Made by a program: the position numbers and the translations under genes. A stretch of 64,000 bases of DNA from Solibacillus merdavium (GTDB lineage: Bacteria; Bacillota; Bacilli; Bacillales_A; Planococcaceae), in the NCBI RefSeq assembly GCF_014836935.1, contig NZ_JACSPW010000002.1:62001-126000 (forward strand). Reading direction: 5' to 3'. This document shows, piece by piece, positions 1 through 11,154 of this stretch (the stretch's first letter is position 1; each line of letters opens with the position of its first letter). The notes beneath the pieces are model-generated. The model ran no database searches. It was not told where the DNA came from and worked only from the letters and a program-made list of their open reading frames with translations.

Positions 1-643
1 CGCGCTCATCACGCTTTTTCTTCATTAAACTAACAATTCGATAATATTGCTGTGGATTTAAATAGCGTAATGCCGTATCCTCCAGTTCCCACTTCACTTT
101 CGAAATTCCTAAACGGTGCGCTAACGGGGCAAAAATCTCCAGTGTTTCCTGTGAAATGCGACGCTGTTTTTCAGCCGGCAAATGTTTCAATGTCCGCATA
201 TTGTGTAAACGGTCTGCCAGTTTGATTAAAATGACACGTATGTCCTGAGCCATAGCGACGAACATTTTACGATGGTTTTCTGCCTGTTGCTCTTCTTTTG
301 ACATATATTTAATTTTTCCAAGCTTCGTTACACCATCTACAAGCTTGGCAACTTCTTCACTAAATTCATTCACTAAATCTTCACGTGTTACGTCCGTATC
401 TTCTACGACATCATGTAAAAATCCAGCGGAAACTGTTTCAGGATCCATTTGCAGTTCTGCCAAAATACCTGCTACTTGTACTGGGTGAATAATATATGGT
501 TCTCCAGAGCTCCGGAACTGCTCCTTATGTGCTTCTTTCGCTACCTCATATGCTTTTACAACAAAGGCAACATGTTCTTCATTCATATAAGATTTGACGA
601 GCTCGAAAACATCTTCGGGCGCCAATATTTGTTCTTTCGCCAT
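1..643 (-). CDS. relA: RelA/SpoT (p)ppGpp synthetase/hydrolase, partial
   Basis: This bifunctional enzyme makes and hydrolyses the stringent-response alarmone (p)ppGpp in the cytoplasm. Only the N-terminal 214 residues are in the window; the 3' end runs off the left edge. The visible part is the hydrolase HD domain, with His53 (IIHP) and the His77-Asp78 pair in [10 protein letters not shown], and it stays open to the edge. The ATG at 643 follows an AGGTGG Shine-Dalgarno about 7 bases upstream. It lies downstream of apt, as in B. subtilis (recJ-apt-relA), but the terminator after apt suggests that it also has its own promoter. Identification rests on the HD region and synteny; the synthetase and TGS/ACT domains cannot be seen. 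Confidence 0.93.
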   Translation of the reverse strand, partial: MAKEQILAPEDVFELVKSYMNEEHVAFVVKAYEVAKEAHKEQFRSSGEPYIIHPVQVAGILAELQMDPETVSAGFLHDVVEDTDVTREDLVNEFSEEVAKLVDGVTKLGKIKYMSKEEQQAENHRKMFVAMAQDIRVILIKLADRLHNMRTLKHLPAEKQRRISQETLEIFAPLAHRLGISKVKWELEDTALRYLNPQQYYRIVSLMKKKRDER

Positions 644-692
644 CAATTAGTCCACCTGTTCTTTTAATTTTCGCAATAAGTATAACTTCAAT

Positions 693-720
693 TGTATAAA
701 AGATAGCTACTAAATGTAAA
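693..720 (-). promoter_or_regulatory. candidate sigma-A promoter of relA
   Basis: On the minus strand TTTACA (715-720) and TATACA (693-698) are separated by 16 bases, about 50 bases before the relA start and downstream of the apt terminator. The match to the consensus is good but unverified. Confidence 0.45.
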
Positions 721-792
721 GACACGCGTTCATTTAGTTTATAGAAAGTCGAAATTTGTAGAATTATTGTGACAGTGGCTAGTAATAATTTC

Positions 793-829
793 AAAAAAAA
801 ACTATCTCACATAAACATGCGAGATAGTT
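793..829 (-). terminator. intrinsic terminator after apt
   Basis: Arms AACTATCTC (800-808) and GAGATAGTT (821-829) form a 9-bp stem. On the minus strand the stem is followed by a run of eight or more T. It lies 11 bases beyond the apt stop. Confidence 0.8.
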
Positions 830-839
830 GGATGATAAA

Positions 840-1352
840 TTAATATTGAATTAAAGTTTTAATCGGAACAGTGCCGATTTTGTTACGTCCTTTTAATTCT
901 GTAAGCTCTATAATGAATGCAGCGCCTACTACCTCGCCGCCTAACTGCTCAATTAAGCGTACTGTTGCTTCCACTGTACCGCCTGTTGCAAGTAAATCAT
1001 CACAGATTAAAACTTTTTGACCTGGCTTTACAGCATCATTATGCATTGTTAAAGTATCTGTTCCGTATTCTAAACCATAATCTGCAGAAATTACTTCACG
1101 TGGTAATTTCCCTGGTTTACGTACTGGTGCAAAACCGATTTCTAGTGCATATGCAACCGGACAACCGATAATAAATCCGCGCGCTTCTGGACCTACAATA
1201 ATTTCTGCGCCAACTTCTTTTGCATATTTAACAATTTCATCTGTCGCATATTTATATGCAGGACCATTATCCATGATTGTTGTAATATCTTTAAAGCTGA
1301 TGCCTTCTTTCGGCCAATTTTCAACTGTTGTTACGTATTGTTTTAAATCCAT
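840..1352 (-). CDS. apt: adenine phosphoribosyltransferase
   Basis: Salvages adenine with PRPP to give AMP and pyrophosphate in the cytoplasm. The 170-residue product has the standard family length. The PRPP-binding signature [13 protein letters not shown] lies at about residues 114-126, and the GPEARGF segment near residue 54 is typical of Apt. The start is the ATG at 1352 with AGGAGGACAT just upstream. It follows recJ by 16 bases, so the two are probably cotranscribed, and it ends in a clear terminator. The same recJ-apt-relA order occurs in B. subtilis. Confidence 0.97.
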   Translation of the reverse strand: MDLKQYVTTVENWPKEGISFKDITTIMDNGPAYKYATDEIVKYAKEVGAEIIVGPEARGFIIGCPVAYALEIGFAPVRKPGKLPREVISADYGLEYGTDTLTMHNDAVKPGQKVLICDDLLATGGTVEATVRLIEQLGGEVVGAAFIIELTELKGRNKIGTVPIKTLIQY

Positions 1353-1368
1353 TCTTCCTATGTCCTCC

Positions 1369-3690
1369 TCAAGAACTCAATCGTTCATTAAACCATTGTT
1401 TAAGCTCGCTGTATGTAGCATATACCAGCTTCTGCTCAAGCTCGATCTGTTGTGTACGCATTTTATATGACGGGGCTTCTGACAATGCTTGTTTTGGTAC
1501 ATTTTCATTTACTGTCGTCAGACCATTCTCTATTGTAACAAATCCTAGCTCAAAAAACACTGTTGTCATAAATTTAATTACTTCCATATTTAGGCCAATA
1601 TGTTGCGACAATTTCTCAATATGTTCATTTAAGTTAAATGCAGGACGTTTTTTTAAAAAACCATAGTACCATTTGAAATGATCCCGTGTTGGCATTCCGT
1701 TCATATAAGCCGATTGATCCGTATGGAAATGTGCATAAATACGCTCAATCTGTACTTTGTGCAACAATTTTTCCAACAGCGAAAAATTCCCAGGTAAATC
1801 AAGCAAAACAATATTTTTACGAAGCGTTAAAGGATTTACCTCGTCTGTTAAGTGTATAATCTCTTTTGGAATCGCTTGTTCAAAATGATCCTTTGTCTGT
1901 TTAGTAAATGCAATAAAATCGGTTTTTTCAATATTAACTTTTGCTACCCAATTGCTTGTTTGACTTTTTCCGCGGTAATCATATAGTTGCCACTCATCTA
2001 TACGTACATCCTGAACCATAAATTGCGGCTTTTTATTTCCTTGCCATTCATTAATTTGTAAATCCCCTACTAGAGATAAAGCGATGCCATAAGAAATTTC
2101 TTCATGTAAATAGCCTTTATTAAAACCAATTGCATCTAATGAATGGTAAGCATCCTCCAATTCCATCTTCAAATGGTTTTCAGCTGAACCAATTTTTCTA
2201 AGTGACTTTGCCTTCACATTTTGAATAGCAAAAATCGGTTTCGGAAATTCCGTTCCAAAAGGCGCTAATTGACGGATTTCCTGAATTGCATCAACTGTAA
2301 TTTCACTTAAATCAATCGGAACATCAATTTGCAGTCTTTGTACAAGTTGTTCCTCCGATAAACACGCTTTTGCCTGCTCATTTAACCTTGTACGCAAAGC
2401 TTCGACATGTTCAATTGGTAATGTCATGCCTGCTGCCATCGGATGTCCCCCGAAATGAGGCAAAATATCACGATTTTTTGCCAGTTCATTGTATAAATGG
2501 AATCCTTCGATACTGCGGGCTGAACCTTTTGCAATTCCTTTTTCATGATTATTGGAAAGAACAATTGTCGGACGATAATATTTTTCCACTAATCGGGAGG
2601 CTACGATTCCAACAACCCCCGGGTTCCAGCCTTCCCCAGCAACTACTAAAACTAGCGATTGTTTTAAGTCATCATTATTCTCAATCATTGAAATAGCTTC
2701 ATTGGCAATTTCCTCAACTATTTTTTTCCGTTCGGTGTTTTTGTCATTTAACTGCTTTGCAAGGTCATTGGCTTGGAGCTGATCTTCACTCATTAAAAAA
2801 TGTACACCCGGCTCGGCACTTCCTAACCGACCGATCGCATTTAACCTCGGGCCAAAATAGAACCCAACTGTTTCTTCATTAATCTCTCTTTGATTGGCAC
2901 CTGAGGCATCGCAAATCGCTTTCACCCATGGGTTTGCGGACTGTTGCAATGCTTGTAGACCTCGCTGTACCAAATAGCGGTTTTCTCCAACAAGAGGAAC
3001 TAAATCGGCAATCGTCCCAATTGCGACATATTCAAATAAATGGTCGGGTAACTCGCCATATAAAGCATGCGCTAACTTAAAAGCCACTCCCACTCCTGCA
3101 AGCTCTCCAAACGGATAATGTCCTTGTGGTATACGTGGATGAATAATGACATTTGCGTCCGGCAATACATCTCCCGGCTCATGGTGGTCCGTAATGATAA
3201 CGTCCATCCCTAGCTCCCGTGCCAACTTAACTTGTTCGATACCACTAATACCATTATCGACAGTAATAATTAAATTTACGCCATCTTCATGTGCTTTTCG
3301 GAAAAGTTCTTCATTTGGACCATATCCATGGATAAAACGATCAGGAATAACAAAGCTCACGTCTGCTCCTATATCAAGTAGAGCATTTAATAAAACGGTT
3401 GTACTTGTAATTCCGTCCGCGTCATAATCACCATATACTAAAATCTTTTCCCCATTCTCTAATGCTTCTTCAATGCGGGTAATAGCCTCTTCCATCCCCG
3501 CCATTAAATAAGGATCATGGTACTGACTTTCATCAATTTTTAGTAAGGAGGCGGCTTGCTCTGGATTTTCACAGCCTCTTGCAATTAAAATTTTTGCTGC
3601 GATTGATGAAATATTTAATTGTGCACTTAGTTGTTTTATAAGTTGTTCATCTTGTACTTCTATTTCCCAAACTTTTTGCGACTGTATCAT
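1369..3690 (-). CDS. recJ: single-stranded-DNA-specific exonuclease RecJ
   Basis: A 5'-3' single-strand exonuclease used in recombination, mismatch repair and gap repair. The 773 residues carry the DHH phosphoesterase motifs YGDYDADG (86-93) and ITDHHEP (DHH at 168-170). The DHHA1 subdomain follows around 350-450, with an OB-like domain and the extended C-terminal domain of Firmicute RecJ after it. The length matches B. subtilis RecJ (YrvE, about 786 residues). It lies directly upstream of apt and downstream of a LapA-domain gene, as in B. subtilis. Confidence 0.96.
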   Translation of the reverse strand: MIQSQKVWEIEVQDEQLIKQLSAQLNISSIAAKILIARGCENPEQAASLLKIDESQYHDPYLMAGMEEAITRIEEALENGEKILVYGDYDADGITSTTVLLNALLDIGADVSFVIPDRFIHGYGPNEELFRKAHEDGVNLIITVDNGISGIEQVKLARELGMDVIITDHHEPGDVLPDANVIIHPRIPQGHYPFGELAGVGVAFKLAHALYGELPDHLFEYVAIGTIADLVPLVGENRYLVQRGLQALQQSANPWVKAICDASGANQREINEETVGFYFGPRLNAIGRLGSAEPGVHFLMSEDQLQANDLAKQLNDKNTERKKIVEEIANEAISMIENNDDLKQSLVLVVAGEGWNPGVVGIVASRLVEKYYRPTIVLSNNHEKGIAKGSARSIEGFHLYNELAKNRDILPHFGGHPMAAGMTLPIEHVEALRTRLNEQAKACLSEEQLVQRLQIDVPIDLSEITVDAIQEIRQLAPFGTEFPKPIFAIQNVKAKSLRKIGSAENHLKMELEDAYHSLDAIGFNKGYLHEEISYGIALSLVGDLQINEWQGNKKPQFMVQDVRIDEWQLYDYRGKSQTSNWVAKVNIEKTDFIAFTKQTKDHFEQAIPKEIIHLTDEVNPLTLRKNIVLLDLPGNFSLLEKLLHKVQIERIYAHFHTDQSAYMNGMPTRDHFKWYYGFLKKRPAFNLNEHIEKLSQHIGLNMEVIKFMTTVFFELGFVTIENGLTTVNENVPKQALSEAPSYKMRTQQIELEQKLVYATYSELKQWFNERLSS

Positions 3691-3740
3691 GTAAATTTCA
3701 CTTCCTCATGCAGTACATTATACCGAAAAATATGATTGTT

Positions 3741-3791
3741 TCCTAAAGGTAATTTAGGAAAACACCTTTCTACTATAGGATTTAGTAGAAA
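3741..3791. repeat. two small adjacent inverted repeats upstream of recJ
   Basis: TCCTAAA (3741-3747) pairs with TTTAGGA (3753-3759), and TTTCTACTA (3767-3775) pairs with TAGTAGAAA (3783-3791). Neither is followed by a T-run toward recJ. They lie between the LapA-gene terminator and recJ and could be operator or leader structures. The function is unknown. Confidence 0.45.
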
Positions 3792-3835
3792 TAAATTCAA
3801 GATTATTTGCTTATACGCTCTAAATCCGGCAAATT

Positions 3836-3882
3836 AAAAAATGCTCTCTAAAAAGTCGATTACTTTTTTAGATAGCATTTTT
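3836..3882 (-). terminator. intrinsic terminator after the LapA-domain gene
   Basis: A long near-perfect hairpin (AAAAATGCTcTCTAAAAAGT paired with ACTTTTTTAGAtAGCATTTTT) with a 5-base loop lies just past the stop at 3896. It is A/T-flanked on both sides, so it may act in both directions. Confidence 0.7.
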
Positions 3883-3895
3883 AGGAAACACCCCG

Positions 3896-4270
3896 TTATT
3901 TAGTCCCATCTTTGTTTGTCTCATAATCATCTGGAATTTCCTCCACTGCTAATCTGTGTGCTTCGTTCTTACGCAGCTCGGCCTTTAATCGTAAAATCTC
4001 GGAATCTTTTTCATTTAGCAATACCCGTGTATTTTCCAATTCCCTTTTTACTATTTTTGTTTCACGTTTACTGTTCAACATACGAAATGTTGAGAAGCAA
4101 AAACTAATAATGAATCCGATTAACACTGAGCCTAAAATGACCAAAATTAAAGGCCAGCTTGCTTCTCCAAAAACATAGTTTACTGGGACACTCTCTACAT
4201 TTACAGTTGCAAAAACAGCGACAATAATAGCAAAGATTAGACCAATAACAAATGTCCATTGTATTTTCAT
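3896..4270 (-). CDS. yrvD: LapA-domain (DUF1049) membrane protein, YrvD-like
   Basis: A 124-residue membrane protein with two hydrophobic segments (about residues 5-25 and 38-60), followed by a charged segment rich in Lys, Arg and Glu with heptad-like spacing (about 68-105) that is probably a cytoplasmic coiled coil. This layout and the position between secDF and recJ match B. subtilis YrvD of the LapA family. The family takes part in envelope assembly in Gram-negative bacteria; its role in Firmicutes is not settled. The gene has its own terminator. Confidence 0.8.
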   Translation of the reverse strand: MKIQWTFVIGLIFAIIVAVFATVNVESVPVNYVFGEASWPLILVILGSVLIGFIISFCFSTFRMLNSKRETKIVKRELENTRVLLNEKDSEILRLKAELRKNEAHRLAVEEIPDDYETNKDGTK

Positions 4271-4332
4271 GAAATGCCCCCTTCGAATGTTTATTCATTA
4301 TTGGTTATTCCTTTTTTCTTTTTTACCTAAAC

Positions 4333-4374
4333 AAAAAGCATGCAATTTGTTTACCAACAAAATGCATGCTTTTA
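4333..4374 (-). terminator. intrinsic terminator after secDF
   Basis: AAAAGCATGCA...TTGTT pairs with AACAA...TGCATGCTTTT around a short loop, 8-45 bases beyond the secDF stop. The A and T tracts on its two sides make it potentially bidirectional. Confidence 0.75.
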
Positions 4375-4380
4375 TCACTA

Positions 4381-6651
4381 TTATACTTGAGGCTCGTCTG
4401 AACCCCATTGTTTTTTCTCTTTTTTCACTACAGATGTACCTTTTTTGTCCATTTCGCGGCATTTCAGTGAATACCACACTTGTGCAGCGATACAGATTGA
4501 AGAATAGATACCTGTAACTAAACCGATTAATAACGCAATCGAGAAGTTTTGAATTGATGGTGCACCTAGGAAAATAAGTGCCACTACAACAACAATAACT
4601 GTTAATACAGTATTGACAGAACGTCCCATCGTTTGACGAAGAGACTTGTTGACAATCAGTGCCAGCTCTTCTTTTGACGTAATTTTTTCGTGACGGTCAA
4701 TATTCTCACGAATACGGTCAAATGTTACTATCGTATCGTTTATTGAATAACCAACAATTGTTAATACAGCTGCGATAAATGTAATATCTACTTCCAAACG
4801 TAGCATACTGAAAATCACAACAATAAAGAATACATCATGCAGTAATGAAACTATGGCACCAAGACCCATACGCCATTCAAAGCGAATCGCTACATAAATG
4901 ATAATTCCTAATGCAGCCAATGCTAATGCATACATGGCATTTTTTGCCAGTTCTTTTCCGACTGTAGCTGATACCGTACTTAAGCTCGGCTCAAGTCCGT
5001 ACTTCTCAATTATTTGCGCTTTAAAATCAAGTACTTCTTGTTGAGAGAAGTCATCTTTATAACGCATTACGGCAATTTTCTGGTCATCTCCTGAAATTAC
5101 TACATCTTTGTTTTCATAGCCTATTTCATCTAAATAATCTACAACTTCTTCCTGCGTTAACACTGTATCAGAACGAACTTCAACACGTGTACCACTTGAG
5201 AAGTCAATCCCTAAATTCAGCTTAAATACACCAAGTACAACTATACCGACAACTAAAATAAGTGTCGAAATAGCATAAAACTTTTTACGATTTCCAACGA
5301 AATCAAGTCTATCGAATTTCGTTGTTAAATCCAATGAAGTAATCTCTTCATCAAGTGAATGTTGTTTTGATCTGCTAATTCCAAACCATGCTGGGTTATT
5401 AAAGTAACCGCTATTTACAAGCAGTCCCTGCAATATACGAGAACCCCATACAGCTGTAATAAAGGATAATAAAATTGAAATAATTAACGTTGTTGCAAAA
5501 CCTTTAACTGAACTTGTACCGTAGTAGAATAATACAACTGCAGCAAGTAAAGTTGTCAATTGTGCATCGATAATCGCTGATAAAGATTGTTTAGAACCAA
5601 TTTTGAATGCATCTTTTACAGAATGACCTACTCGTAATTCTTCTCGAATACGCTCTGCTGTTAAAATGTTTGCATCTACAGCCATACCGATACCTAATAC
5701 AATCGCGGCAATGCCCGGTAATGTTAATACGGCATTAATACCATTAAAGACGATTAACACTAAATATGTGAATACCGATAATGTAATAATTGAGATAAAA
5801 CCTGGTAAACGGTAGTATAGCAGCATGAACAGGAAGATTAACAGTACGCCGACAACCCCTGCAAACACTGTATCATTTAAAGCATCTTCACCGAACTGTG
5901 CCCCAACCGATGTCGAATAAATTTCCGTTAACTTAACAGGTAAAGAACCAGCATTTAATATAGACGCAAAGTTTTTCGTTTCGTCTACAGTGAATTTACC
6001 TGAAATCATAACATCTGTTGTATTTAAAACTTGAGAAACAGTTGCTGCAGAAACGAATTTTTGTTCATTAGATGGCTTTTTACTTTCTTCGGCGTAAGAG
6101 TCTACACCTTCTTCAAAGTCCAACCAAACAACTAATAAGTTATTCGGCGCCATGCCCATGACTTGTTGCGTCACTTCCGCAAATTTTGCCGCGTCTTTCA
6201 ATGTTAAAGTTACGATTGGCTGGTTCTGTTGGTCAAATGACGGTTTAGCGCCACCTTCCTTTAAATCTGTACCATCCAATAAAATATTGTCGTTTACATC
6301 ACGGAATGTTAAATTCGCTGTACTAGACAGTAATTCACGTGCAGATGCCTGATCTGCTAGACCTGCAAGCTGTACACGAATTCGGTCTTCTCCTTCAATT
6401 TGAATGCTTGGCTCACTAACCCCAAATTCATTAATACGATTGTTTAATGCTGATGTTGTATCTGCCAATACACTTTGTGTAATCTTTTGTCCATCCACAA
6501 GAGATTCCACTTTATACAGTACTTCAAATCCACCTTGAAGGTCCAAACCAAGCTTTACGTCGTTTAAAACCTTCTCTACCGTTGTGCCCATTCCTGTAAA
6601 TAGCAATGCTACGACAAGAATAAACGTAATGATACGGTTTGCTAATTTCAT
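4381..6651 (-). CDS. secDF: protein translocase subunit SecDF (natural fusion)
   Basis: An accessory membrane subunit of the Sec translocon that uses the proton motive force to complete protein export. The 756-residue protein is the SecD-SecF fusion usual in Bacillales (about 737 residues in B. subtilis). The first half has an N-terminal membrane segment, the large external P1 region with KLGLDLQGG, and a 5-TM block with GIGMAVDANILTAERIREE. The second half repeats the plan with LNLGIDFSSGTRVEV and a GYSINDTIVTFDRIRE segment. Twelve membrane segments are expected. A strong promoter lies upstream and a terminator downstream, so it is probably monocistronic. Confidence 0.96.
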   Translation of the reverse strand: MKLANRIITFILVVALLFTGMGTTVEKVLNDVKLGLDLQGGFEVLYKVESLVDGQKITQSVLADTTSALNNRINEFGVSEPSIQIEGEDRIRVQLAGLADQASARELLSSTANLTFRDVNDNILLDGTDLKEGGAKPSFDQQNQPIVTLTLKDAAKFAEVTQQVMGMAPNNLLVVWLDFEEGVDSYAEESKKPSNEQKFVSAATVSQVLNTTDVMISGKFTVDETKNFASILNAGSLPVKLTEIYSTSVGAQFGEDALNDTVFAGVVGVLLIFLFMLLYYRLPGFISIITLSVFTYLVLIVFNGINAVLTLPGIAAIVLGIGMAVDANILTAERIREELRVGHSVKDAFKIGSKQSLSAIIDAQLTTLLAAVVLFYYGTSSVKGFATTLIISILLSFITAVWGSRILQGLLVNSGYFNNPAWFGISRSKQHSLDEEITSLDLTTKFDRLDFVGNRKKFYAISTLILVVGIVVLGVFKLNLGIDFSSGTRVEVRSDTVLTQEEVVDYLDEIGYENKDVVISGDDQKIAVMRYKDDFSQQEVLDFKAQIIEKYGLEPSLSTVSATVGKELAKNAMYALALAALGIIIYVAIRFEWRMGLGAIVSLLHDVFFIVVIFSMLRLEVDITFIAAVLTIVGYSINDTIVTFDRIRENIDRHEKITSKEELALIVNKSLRQTMGRSVNTVLTVIVVVVALIFLGAPSIQNFSIALLIGLVTGIYSSICIAAQVWYSLKCREMDKKGTSVVKKEKKQWGSDEPQV

Positions 6652-6792
6652 TAAAAAATCCTCCTCAATATCACAAGAAAAGCACTGTGATGTAAAACGT
6701 AAAAATAACTACAAAAATCTATGTATCTATATCACAAATTTTTTATTGCTTTTTAAAAATAACATCGATACTTTAAAAAGCGCAACACTCTC

Positions 6793-6821
6793 ATTATGAA
6801 ACAGCTTGTGGAAACTGTCAA
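6793..6821 (-). promoter_or_regulatory. sigma-A promoter of secDF
   Basis: On the minus strand a perfect TTGACA -35 (6816-6821) is separated by 17 bases from CATAAT (6793-6798). It is about 140 bases upstream of the secDF start, implying a long 5' UTR. Confidence 0.65.
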
Positions 6822-6865
6822 ATTATTACTAGATAATTTACTTTATTATTCTCTATGTTTTACCC

Positions 6866-7183
6866 CTATTCCTTAAGCGGATGGAATAATCCATGAATCT
6901 CTTCTTCCGAGAGCTTTAACTTTAATTCATTACGTTTAAAATCGCTCATTTGCACATAGTTTAGTACTTCTGAAGCAGTAGTGCCAAAAATGCCAGACGT
7001 TAACTCATGTAATCGTAAGTTCTGCACATCTTGTTTGCGCCAAACTTTGTCGACACAATATTTCCATAAATCCTGTTCTGTTAGAGCATCATATCCATAG
7101 TAATGGAATTCCTCAATTTTGTTCGTTAATATAAGTTGAACTTTTTCATAAAGACTGGAAAATGGAATTTGCATTTCGATCAC
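6866..7183 (-). CDS. comN: post-transcriptional regulator ComN (YrzD family)
   Basis: A 105-residue cytoplasmic protein that matches the ComN/YrzD family in size, sequence character (N-terminal helices, LTEQDLWKYCVDKVWRK) and position between secDF and spoVB. In B. subtilis ComN controls comE mRNA and associates with division sites and poles. The gene is divergent from spoVB, with about 90 bases of shared upstream DNA. Assignment is by family recognition and synteny. Confidence 0.75.
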   Translation of the reverse strand: MIEMQIPFSSLYEKVQLILTNKIEEFHYYGYDALTEQDLWKYCVDKVWRKQDVQNLRLHELTSGIFGTTASEVLNYVQMSDFKRNELKLKLSEEEIHGLFHPLKE

Positions 7184-7273
7184 TCCTATACTTAGGTTTT
7201 AACTGCGATTAGTATTGCATACTTTATTGTATCTGAATGAAATTAAAATGAGAAGGGAGAATATTGAAGTTAT

Positions 7274-8776
7274 TTGGGCTCATTTTTAAAAGGAACATTA
7301 TTTTTAATGTTTGTCATATTCATATCTAAATGTCTTGGGTTTATTTACAGAATGCAGTTTATGCGTATTGCGGGAGAAGAGGCAGTAGGGCTATATATGA
7401 CTGCTTATCCAACGTTTATTTTTTTCATTTCTCTTATTCAATTAGGTATTCCCATTGCAATTTCTAAGCTAATTGCGGAATACTTCGCAAAACGAAAAGT
7501 TGAACATGTCTCGACGATTATGAAAACAGCTATTAAAATTTCTGCTATTTCCATTATTTTATTTAGTCCGTTCGTTTATTTTATTATCCCGTATATTGCG
7601 AAAGTGCTTTTACATAATGAAAATTTGATTTTCACACTTTATATTAGCCTTTTCACAATTCCAATCGTTGTATTTTCAAGCTTAATAAAAGCATATTTGC
7701 AAGGTTTAGCTAAAATTGCGCCGACTGCATGGGCACAGCTACTTGAACAGCTCGTACGTATCGGTCTTATTGTTGTGTTGCTGCCATACTTTATTTATGA
7801 ATCACCTGCAGTAACTGCAGCTGCAGCTATGGGTATAACAGCAATAGGTGAGATTTTTTCTTTAATATTTTTGGCATACTTCTATAAAAGGTCCAGCAAA
7901 ACATTTAAAAAAGGCAACAGTAGCGGATCGTTCGCAAAACCAATTTTTAATATTGCACTTCCATCAGCAGGCAGTAAATTATTCGGAACATTTACATGGT
8001 TTTTAGAGCCAATTATTTTCCTGAAAGCTCTAACTGTTTCGGGCTTAGCTGCAGGTGCTGCTACAACACTTTATGGGATTATTTCGGGCGTTCATATACC
8101 GTTGCTTCTTTTCCCTGCATTTATTCCAGCAGCACTGGCTATTGTCCTTATCCCTGCAGTAAGTAGTGCGATGGCCAGCAGCAATTACACTTTGGTGAAT
8201 AAACGAGTGACCCATTCATTACGGCTATCTTCATTAATTGGCTGTTTAGCGGCATCAGTATTCTTTTTGCATGGGGACGAACTCACGATGTTACTTTTTC
8301 ATTTAGAAGAAAACCGCGGATATATGAAAATATTAGCGCCAATTTTTTACTTTTACTATATCCAAAGTCCACTCCATTCAATTTTACAAGCAATTGATGA
8401 AGCTCAGGCTGCCATGATGAATTCTATCTATGGTGGTATTGGAAAACTTTTCATTCTTTTTTTCCTGGCATCACAGCCATCCATTCAGGAAAAAGGGGCA
8501 ATTATCGCCATTGGTTTTGGTGTATTAATCACATCATTCCTGCATATTGCATCCATTAAGCAACAGAAGAAAATCAATGTTGGCTTTAGATTCTTTTTCC
8601 TGCCATACTGCATTTTCATCATTACTTGCATTGTTCTGCCATTGTTCACGAAAGGTATACCGATAATTGCAAGTTGTTTCGTTACTATTGGCTTCGTAAT
8701 ATTGTTACTATTCATCACAAAACAAATCCGAATTAATGATTTCCAGTACATCCGATCAATTTTTTCTCGCTCGTAA
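7274..8776 (+). CDS. spoVB: SpoVB-like polysaccharide/lipid flippase (MVF/MATE-type)
   Basis: A 500-residue integral membrane protein with about 14 hydrophobic segments, of the polysaccharide-export/flippase superfamily. SpoVB is needed for spore cortex formation in B. subtilis, and relatives flip lipid-linked cell-wall precursors. N-terminal FLKGTLFLMFVIFISKCLGFIYR is typical. The only usable start in frame is TTG at 7274, preceded by AGAAGGGAGA, since a stop lies three codons upstream. Its 3' end overlaps the convergent DUF421 gene by 21 bases. Neighbours comN/secDF and yajC support SpoVB over other flippase paralogues. Confidence 0.88.
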   Translation: MGSFLKGTLFLMFVIFISKCLGFIYRMQFMRIAGEEAVGLYMTAYPTFIFFISLIQLGIPIAISKLIAEYFAKRKVEHVSTIMKTAIKISAISIILFSPFVYFIIPYIAKVLLHNENLIFTLYISLFTIPIVVFSSLIKAYLQGLAKIAPTAWAQLLEQLVRIGLIVVLLPYFIYESPAVTAAAAMGITAIGEIFSLIFLAYFYKRSSKTFKKGNSSGSFAKPIFNIALPSAGSKLFGTFTWFLEPIIFLKALTVSGLAAGAATTLYGIISGVHIPLLLFPAFIPAALAIVLIPAVSSAMASSNYTLVNKRVTHSLRLSSLIGCLAASVFFLHGDELTMLLFHLEENRGYMKILAPIFYFYYIQSPLHSILQAIDEAQAAMMNSIYGGIGKLFILFFLASQPSIQEKGAIIAIGFGVLITSFLHIASIKQQKKINVGFRFFFLPYCIFIITCIVLPLFTKGIPIIASCFVTIGFVILLLFITKQIRINDFQYIRSIFSRS

Positions 8777-9397
8777 TTGGACAAACCACTTTTCATTTTC
8801 ATACGTACAGTAAAAAATATCCCTTATATTAGGATAACCATTGACTAATAATTCATTTACTAGCCAATCTTCATCTTTTCCTAATATTTTTAAATGTCGT
8901 TTATCAACATAACCATCAAGTATTAATGGCAAAATAAATTTACCTTGCTCTTTTTTATAAACTGATAATTTACCGGACTGTTCCAAAAATGCAAAGGACA
9001 CTTCTTGTACAGAGCAGACTCCCTGCTCGCGAAGCTGCTGGAGTAGATCATCCAAGTTATAACGCTGTTTTTTCATTTCCGACTCGCAAATCCAGCCATC
9101 TCTAATGACCATGGTAGGATCACCTTCTATAAAGTCACGTAATCGTTTATTTTTTAATATAGACCAAGAGTTTAAATACTGAATTAAAAACAATAAAATA
9201 ATCGGCAATATGGCTTTTGAAAACTCTCTATGTATGTCATCTAGTGCAAGTGCAGCAACTTCAGCCATCAATACAAAAATCGCCAAATCAACAATGCTTA
9301 GCTCACCAACTTCACGTTTGCCCATAAGTCGAAATACTACAAGTAAAATAATATACAAAAGAACTGTACGTATAATAATAATCATATAATCATTCAA
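8756..9397 (-). CDS. yrbG: DUF421 membrane protein, YrbG/YetF-like
   Basis: This protein has three N-terminal membrane segments (LLYIILLVVFRLMGKREVG and following) and a cytoplasmic C-terminal domain, the architecture of the DUF421/YetF family linked to spore membranes. A longer frame to 9433 exists, but the TTG at 9397 follows AGAGGTGAGC at ideal distance and gives the family's usual N-terminus (213 residues), so it is preferred. It is convergent with spoVB (21-base overlap), and the same neighbourhood occurs in B. subtilis (spoVB-yrbG-yajC). The biochemical role is unknown. Confidence 0.85.
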   Translation of the reverse strand: MNDYMIIIIRTVLLYIILLVVFRLMGKREVGELSIVDLAIFVLMAEVAALALDDIHREFSKAILPIILLFLIQYLNSWSILKNKRLRDFIEGDPTMVIRDGWICESEMKKQRYNLDDLLQQLREQGVCSVQEVSFAFLEQSGKLSVYKKEQGKFILPLILDGYVDKRHLKILGKDEDWLVNELLVNGYPNIRDIFYCTYENEKWFVQLRARKN

Positions 9398-9450
9398 TTC
9401 GCTCACCTCTTTCTTACATTTTAGCTTGTACAAAAATGTAGGAAAGATAC

Positions 9451-9489
9451 AAAAAGCTTGCGGGAATTTAATATTTCCGCAAGCTTTTT
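9451..9489 (-). terminator. intrinsic terminator after yajC
   Basis: AAAAAGCTTGCGGgAAA...ATTTCCGCAAGCTTTTT is a 12-bp-plus stem with T-runs in both directions. It lies between yajC and the DUF421 gene. Confidence 0.85.
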
Positions 9490-9496
9490 CATTCGT

Positions 9497-9763
9497 TTAA
9501 ACTGATTCTACACGACCAATTGCTTGGCGCTCAAATTTCATACGTGTATTCCCGTCAACTAACAAGTAAACAACTGTATCTTCAATTGCATCAACTTCTC
9601 CGTGTAAACCACCTACAGTGACAACTCTATCACCACGTTTTAAGCTATTTTGCATTGCCGTTGTTGCCTTTTGACGTTTTTGTGCTGGACGAATTAAAAT
9701 GAACCACATCGCAACGAACATTACGATAATTGGTAAAAATTGTACTAAACCTTCCATTCTCAT
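9497..9763 (-). CDS. yajC: preprotein translocase accessory subunit YajC
   Basis: An 88-residue protein with one N-terminal membrane segment (FLPIIVMFVAMWFILIRPAQKRQK) followed by a small basic domain (LKRGDRVVTVGGLHGEVDAIEDTVV), the signature of YajC. It associates with SecDF-YidC at the translocon. The frame opens with ATG at 9763 and a second ATG at 9757. The latter is better spaced from the upstream GGGGG and gives MEGLVQF. It follows tgt by about 115 bases and ends in a strong terminator. Confidence 0.95.
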   Translation of the reverse strand: MRMEGLVQFLPIIVMFVAMWFILIRPAQKRQKATTAMQNSLKRGDRVVTVGGLHGEVDAIEDTVVYLLVDGNTRMKFERQAIGRVESV

Positions 9764-9879
9764 ATACCCCCTTTCTATTTCTCACTTTCATAGTATAGTA
9801 CAGAACCGCTAGTTTTTGCGTAAAAAAACTCAAATCTTTTATAAAAAAACTCATTTACATGAATGGATTTTATATTAAT

Positions 9880-11154
<1,275 letters not shown>

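Noticed and set aside
9398-9433. Longer N-terminus for the DUF421 protein
   Set aside because: The added codons contain the Shine-Dalgarno of the internal TTG and do not fit the family start.
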